Source of the DNA: Holosporales bacterium
Lineage (GTDB): Bacteria; Pseudomonadota; Alphaproteobacteria; UBA3830; JAIRMZ01
Direction of reading: 5' to 3'
NCBI GenBank assembly: GCA_031279495.1
Contig: JAITIJ010000024.1
Location: 1 to 10,129, forward strand
Length of the DNA: 10,129 nt
Each line of letters begins with the position of its first letter. The stretch's first letter is position 1. Below are positions 6,785 to 10,129 of the stretch, in pieces. Below the pieces are notes generated by a model. That model had not been told where the DNA came from and ran no database searches. It saw only the letters and a program-made list of their open reading frames with translations. The translations under genes and the position numbers were made by a program.

Positions 6785-7296
6785 TCTTGTGTCTCTTTTG
6801 TTAGGTCGCGAGAGAAAACAGCGTTCCCTTTAGGACATCTTGTTTTTTCATCAAGAACAATAATTTTATCGGATATTTTGCAAAAATAAAACGAGTAATA
6901 TTCTTCCCTTCCCGCATAACGAATTTCACGTAAGAAACAATTAGAAAATTTTGTACACCGTACAACGGTGGGTTTTTTCTTGCCTGGTTCTAATCCATAA
7001 AACGTAAGCTCTGGTAGGGGCTGTTTCTTATGAAACTTTTCTTGTAGGCTTGCTGAATGCGCACCAAATGCAACGCTGAATTCTACGGGATCTGAGTAAA
7101 TAACACCAAGCCGTTTGAAAGACTTAAGGAAGGAATCCTGAGCAGTATGATGAGAAGCGTAGGCCCATCCAGAGCAAGGAAAGGCCTCTTTGTATCCCTG
7201 AATAGAAGAGGAAAAAACACCTTTTGCAGATACAAGCCAAAGGGGGTCTTCCTTTATTTGAGGAATAGGCACAATTGTGTGAGTGGAATGGAGCAT
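6781..7296 (-). CDS. Hcp-like protein of unknown role between hcp and tssE
   Basis: I do not recognise this 171-residue protein by name. Aligned by hand to the neighbouring Hcp, residues 70-141 match Hcp residues 87-158 without gaps, with 13 identities in 72. The shared positions include P, an H-x-A-x-L-x-x-K pattern, an N-C pair, an I six residues after that N, a G ten after it and a final I. Identity of about 18% is suggestive only, but the equal spacing and adjacent position support a diverged Hcp paralogue. The end (EKTRCPKGNAVFSRDLTKE) is polar. No signal peptide or membrane helix is visible. AAGAGG just before the ATG supports the start. The TGA overlaps the tssE start, so it is firmly part of the T6SS operon. 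It might be a second tube protein, a tube-baseplate adaptor or a cargo-bearing Hcp. Confidence 0.7.
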   Translation of the reverse strand: MLHSTHTIVPIPQIKEDPLWLVSAKGVFSSSIQGYKEAFPCSGWAYASHHTAQDSFLKSFKRLGVIYSDPVEFSVAFGAHSASLQEKFHKKQPLPELTFYGLEPGKKKPTVVRCTKFSNCFLREIRYAGREEYYSFYFCKISDKIIVLDEKTRCPKGNAVFSRDLTKETQE

Positions 7297-7313
7297 CCTT
7301 CCTCTTCATGCGT

Positions 7314-7883
7314 CTAACTACCAGAAGCTGACCATGTGGAATAGTTGAAGCCTGCAGCAACAGCTCCCTGATTCGTTCCGCTTCTGTCAAATTGGTTATA
7401 ACTGAAATCGATTTGGTCGTAATATATCTCAACGTATGCAAAATACCCATCAGAAACAATCTTTGTAATTTGACAATTCGTCAGTGTAATGCTGCTTTCT
7501 TCTTGAATGCCCGTTTTTAGATTCGTCATTGTATGAATTATAATTGAGTCGATAGTATCTGCGCTTGTCAGTTTTTGAAATAACAGTGCGGTATGATGGT
7601 CATTTTTAATAATGACCCCTATGGGGCGCGCTTTTAAAGGTCCTCTGTCATTGATTCGTGCTGTTGCTTCTCCACTTACGGAGCGACCAAAGGAATAGTC
7701 CGTCCTGTAACAAGCAACAGACTGCTCGAAGCCACTTGTAGTTCCTGTTGTAAGATCTGGCACTTCGAACAAATGCGGTGGCGTACGAGTCCGCACGCTG
7801 CCGTCTTCCAGCAGATATTCCTTGCGAGTGTTATTGAGTGCCCACCATGCTACACTATCTTCATCGTAGGTTTTACGCATCAT
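7314..7883 (-). CDS. hcp: T6SS inner-tube protein Hcp (TssD)
   Basis: Hcp forms stacked hexameric rings that make the tube fired by the T6SS. At 189 residues it is somewhat longer than the usual roughly 160, with an unusual N-terminal stretch (DSVAWWALNNTRKEYLLEDG). Hcp-like features are a strand-rich pattern, the D-x-x-T-x-x-LFQKL segment (95-105, equivalent to the DKASPKLF region), then a hydrophobic strand, SITLTNCQITKI (131-142) and VEIYYDQIDFSYNQ. Its position directly after tssC supports the call. Two Met codons open the frame. AAGGGAG is three bases from the first and six from the second, so the second (7880) may be the true start. The gene ends in TAG. Confidence 0.82.
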   Translation of the reverse strand: MMRKTYDEDSVAWWALNNTRKEYLLEDGSVRTRTPPHLFEVPDLTTGTTSGFEQSVACYRTDYSFGRSVSGEATARINDRGPLKARPIGVIIKNDHHTALLFQKLTSADTIDSIIIHTMTNLKTGIQEESSITLTNCQITKIVSDGYFAYVEIYYDQIDFSYNQFDRSGTNQGAVAAGFNYSTWSASGS

Positions 7884-7896
7884 TCTTCTCCCTTAC

Positions 7897-8802
7897 CTAT
7901 TTCGCCGGTGCAGGCAAGCTGGCAACCAGGCGGATCGATGCCGTCAATTCTTCTAGCTGGAAGTGTGGACGCAAAAAGATGATCGCCGTATAGGATCCAG
8001 GTTTTCCAGGTACATCAAAAACATCGACTCGCGCTTCACGCAAAGGATAGCGCGCCTTAACGGATTGCGCGGCGTTATCGTTCAAGATCACATAGCCCGC
8101 AATCCAAGTGTTTAGGTAGTGTTCCACTTCATCCTTCGACGCAAAAGAGCCAATTTTATCGCGCATCATAGCTTTGACGTAATGGGCAAAACGTGAAGCA
8201 GCAAGGATGCACGGAAGCCGACCACTTAAAGCAGCATTCGCATTAGCCTCGTCTGTGTTGTAGGTCTTTGGCTTTTGCGTTGTTTGTCCTCCGAAAAAAG
8301 CGGCATAGTCTGTCCCCTTGCTGTGACAAAGGGCGAGGAAGCCCAGATCACTGAGTTCCTTTTCGCGCCGATCAGTGATTGCAATCTCTGTTGGACACTT
8401 TAGCGCGACATCGCCATCCGTAGTCTTGAACGTATAGGCAGGAAGATCTTCTACAAGGCCTCCACCCTCAACACCTCTGATTGCTGCGGGCCATCCATAA
8501 TGCGCCACTGCATTTGTAATGCGTTGTCCCAGCACAAACGCCGGATTTCCCCAACAAAACTTCGCATTTTCTGTGCCGTATAAATCTTCTTTAAAAGATA
8601 GCCCCTCGACAGGCTGCGTATCCGGCCCATAAGGAAGTCGTGCCAAAACATGGGGCAGAGTCAGCGTCACATAACGGGAATCTTCGCTATCTCGGAAAGA
8701 ACGCCACTTAACCATTTCGGTGTTCTCAAAGACTTTGGCCAAATCTCTCGGCTCAGATAGATGCGCGTACGCATCCATGTCGAACAAAAGGGAGCTAGCC
8801 AT
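7897..8802 (-). CDS. tssC: T6SS sheath protein TssC, C-terminal part (after in-frame TAG)
   Basis: This frame encodes about the last 300 residues of TssC, the large sheath subunit. Conserved segments run in order: LSEPRDLAKVFEN, KWRSFRDSEDSRYVTLTLP, RLPYG, FFGGQTTQKPKTY, ALSGRLPCILAASRFAHYVKA, RDKIGSF, YPLREARVDV and LRPHFQLEEL near the end. The ATG at 8802 has no ribosome site before it. The reading frame stays open for another 18 codons upstream, to the TAG at 8857-8859, and those codons encode the conserved KISNVAAAAHAPFIS of TssC. The natural gene is therefore 7897-9360 as a single 487-codon frame with one internal TAG. Without the N-terminal third, this part could not form a normal sheath. 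It ends in TAG, 13 bases before hcp. Confidence 0.9.
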   Translation of the reverse strand: MASSLLFDMDAYAHLSEPRDLAKVFENTEMVKWRSFRDSEDSRYVTLTLPHVLARLPYGPDTQPVEGLSFKEDLYGTENAKFCWGNPAFVLGQRITNAVAHYGWPAAIRGVEGGGLVEDLPAYTFKTTDGDVALKCPTEIAITDRREKELSDLGFLALCHSKGTDYAAFFGGQTTQKPKTYNTDEANANAALSGRLPCILAASRFAHYVKAMMRDKIGSFASKDEVEHYLNTWIAGYVILNDNAAQSVKARYPLREARVDVFDVPGKPGSYTAIIFLRPHFQLEELTASIRLVASLPAPAK

Positions 8803-8856
8803 TGAGATGAAAGGAGCATGTGCAGCAGCAGCAACATTAGAAATTTTTGAAAGCAG

Positions 8857-8859
8857 CTA
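8857..8859 (-). other. tssC: In-frame amber (TAG) codon interrupting tssC
   Basis: The minus strand reads CAA GAT ATG TAG CTG CTT TCA, encoding Q-D-M-stop-L-L-S. TssC proteins normally read HPQDV-x-LLEKISN here, so the stop replaces one variable residue and the frame continues correctly on both sides. The neighbouring CTG gives the context UAG-C, which can be leaky in some systems. A single substitution from GAG, AAG or CAG would create it. Possible explanations are a sequencing error, a recent inactivating mutation, an amber suppressor tRNA or readthrough. Confidence 0.9.
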
Positions 8860-9360
8860 CATATCTTGTGGAGAGCGCGTAAACTCGTATCCCCCAATCA
8901 GGCATGAGTACGGCGTGCCACCGAATGTGCCGTATTCTTCTTCATAGACTTTCTTAAAAAGCGCGCTTTGGTCGAACTCGATCGCTTTTTCAAGGTCATC
9001 AAGGAGTTCCGCTTTTGTCACATTAACCAAGCGCAACTTTAACTGCGTTCCTGTCTCTGAGTTCATAATAAGGTAACGTAAACCGCGCCAGGTTCCTTCT
9101 AGAGTCAGGAAATCCGGATGATGCAACACTTCATTGAGTTGCGCATTAATAACGTCGTCAACGCCCTGAATTTCGTTGGTCACAAAGGCAAAAGGTTGTG
9201 CTAAGGGAGTTTGCGCAGCATCAGCTCGGTCGAGGAACTCGAGCAGCATTTTCGAGGCGTAATCCTCAAGATCTGGTGTGCGCGCTAGTTTTCCCTCTTT
9301 GAAGAGACGCTCTAACAGGTTCTGAGAGTCGATCGCAGGAGATTGCGGTGTCTGAGCCAT
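8857..9360 (-). CDS. tssC: T6SS sheath protein TssC, N-terminal part (ends at in-frame TAG)
   Basis: These 167 codons encode the N-terminal third of TssC, which pairs with TssB and carries strands that knit sheath rings together. Conserved segments are QLNEVLHHPDFLTLEGTWRGLRYLI (about 95-119, TssC consensus AQLNEILHHP), FKKVYEEEYGTFGG (about 136-149) and LIGGYEFTRSPQDM at the end. TssC/VipB is about 490 residues, and this product stops at 167 because of the TAG at 8857-8859. AGGAG at 9365-9369 is an excellent ribosome site six or so bases before the ATG. The start is nine bases after the tssB stop, so TssB and TssC would be made in step. Nothing else in the reading frame looks decayed, which suggests the stop is recent, tolerated or artefactual. 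Confidence 0.93.
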   Translation of the reverse strand: MAQTPQSPAIDSQNLLERLFKEGKLARTPDLEDYASKMLLEFLDRADAAQTPLAQPFAFVTNEIQGVDDVINAQLNEVLHHPDFLTLEGTWRGLRYLIMNSETGTQLKLRLVNVTKAELLDDLEKAIEFDQSALFKKVYEEEYGTFGGTPYSCLIGGYEFTRSPQDM

Positions 9361-9369
9361 GATTCTCCT

Positions 9370-9951
9370 TTACTTTGTATCAGGCGCATGGGCCTGTTCT
9401 TGAGGGGGACCCCCTTGCTTTTTAGAAGTGTTTCCTGCGGCAGTGGGTGATTGTGTTCGCGCAGTTATCTGTTGACGCACCGCATCACGCAAGCTTTTGT
9501 TTGCAAGCAAGGCTTCTAATAGCACCATTAAAGCGTCATTGCCTTCCATCTTTGCTAAGATATCGCGCAACACGACGCGAGACCCGTATAGCGCGTTCAG
9601 TGCAGGAATGCTCTTCACAACGGCTAATGGATTAAAATCGTCCATAGAAGAGAAAAACAGTTCCACTCCCATTTGCTGAGCTGTTGGTTGTAACTTATTG
9701 TTCACCTCGAAGGCGAGACGTGGTTTTATAGAAGCTAGAATTTCGTCAAAATTATCGCGATCGATCTCTGCAAATTTGCGCTCTTTAAAACGTGGCAAAG
9801 GTGCTGTTTGTTTCCCAGATAAATCAGCAAGAATACCGACGAGGAACGGCAGCTCTTTCATTTGGATCGCGCCACCGATCTCCACGTCATAGGTAATCTG
9901 TACGCGAGGAGGACGAACGCGATCGAGTGTATGTTGCGTACTTTCAGACAT
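9370..9951 (-). CDS. tssB: T6SS sheath protein TssB
   Basis: TssB (193 residues), the small sheath subunit, pairs with TssC to build the contractile sheath in the cytoplasm. The family core is very clear: RVRPPRVQITYDVEIGGAI (11-29), KELPFLVGILADLSG (32-46), DRDNFDEILA (65-74) and the C-terminal FFSSMDDFNPLAVV (99-112) with MEGNDALMVLLEALL (135-149). Residues from about 163 on form a polar Q/P/A/K-rich tail (SKKQGGPPQEQAHAPDTK) that is longer than in many TssB proteins. The ribosome site before the ATG is weak. It is the first gene of the T6SS run in this window, with 178 bases of noncoding DNA upstream. Confidence 0.95.
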   Translation of the reverse strand: MSESTQHTLDRVRPPRVQITYDVEIGGAIQMKELPFLVGILADLSGKQTAPLPRFKERKFAEIDRDNFDEILASIKPRLAFEVNNKLQPTAQQMGVELFFSSMDDFNPLAVVKSIPALNALYGSRVVLRDILAKMEGNDALMVLLEALLANKSLRDAVRQQITARTQSPTAAGNTSKKQGGPPQEQAHAPDTK

Positions 9952-9969
9952 CGGAGCTCATCTTTTCAG

Positions 9970-9990
9970 AAGGGGGCACTTTCCCGCCTT
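9970..9990. repeat. Imperfect inverted repeat in the tssB leader
   Basis: AAGGGGG (9970-9976) and CCGCCTT (9984-9990) pair at 6 of 7 positions around a 7-base loop. It lies 18-38 bases before the tssB ATG and could fold in the messenger RNA leader. On the plus strand it is followed by TTCTTATTC, so it could instead act as a weak terminator for rightward transcription, though no plus-strand gene ends here. The rest of 9952-10129 shows no gene and no convincing promoter. Confidence 0.3.
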
Positions 9991-10129
9991 TTCTTATTCA
10001 CTGTAAGGACAAAACGTTAAAGGGAGGTAAATAGCGTAGGAATAGAAGAAAAAATGTGAGTCTAATAAAGCAAGAGAGACATACTAAAGAACATTCTAGC
10101 AGGAACCGAATTCTTTTACTCTATCATAG

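Noticed and set aside
8857..8859. TAG reassigned to an amino acid in this organism
   Set aside because: TAG ends tssC, hcp, tssE and tssG at the expected protein lengths, so it is still used as a stop. Partial suppression remains possible.
9952..10129. Sigma-54 or sigma-70 promoter for the T6SS operon
   Set aside because: No GG-N10-GC pair in the right form, and the best sigma-70 candidates match only 3-4 of 6 positions in each box.

Overview
The window looks like a piece of the chromosome of a Gram-negative bacterium, probably an alphaproteobacterium and perhaps an intracellular or host-associated one such as the Holosporales. This rests on the combination of a compact type VI secretion (T6SS) cluster, a PmtA-like methyltransferase and a reduced Isc cluster. 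It is inference; the window contains no rRNA or other taxonomic marker. No tRNA, rRNA, CRISPR array or insertion sequence was found.

Left end (1-672): a strong-looking promoter drives a small exported helical-repeat protein. Its signal peptide and mature part lie in different frames because of one extra C in a CCCC run. A perfect 11-bp stem-loop after it separates it from the minus-strand genes.

Iron-sulfur and amino-acid block (751-2974, minus strand): asd is followed by a one-piece IscU-IscA fusion and a [2Fe-2S] ferredoxin. The fusion and ferredoxin look like a condensed isc operon without hscB, hscA or iscS at this site. A divergent promoter region (2975-3076) leads rightward to a PmtA-like SAM-dependent methyltransferase (3077-3658).

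T6SS block (3664-9951, minus strand, transcribed right to left): tssB, tssC, hcp (tssD), an unnamed Hcp-like gene, tssE, tssF and tssG. The genes are tightly packed, with gaps of 2-17 bases or overlaps of 4 and 37 bases. Together they encode the contractile sheath (TssB/TssC), the inner tube (Hcp) and the baseplate (TssE/F/G). The membrane complex and the remaining parts (TssJ/L/M/K, TssA, ClpV, VgrG) are not in the window.

The two most striking points are in the T6SS block. First, tssC is interrupted by a single in-frame TAG, and the conserved protein sequence continues in the same frame immediately after it. Second, a 171-codon gene between hcp and tssE shares an ungapped hand alignment with the neighbouring Hcp and may be a diverged second tube protein. 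TAG also ends four T6SS genes normally, so wholesale reassignment of TAG is unlikely.
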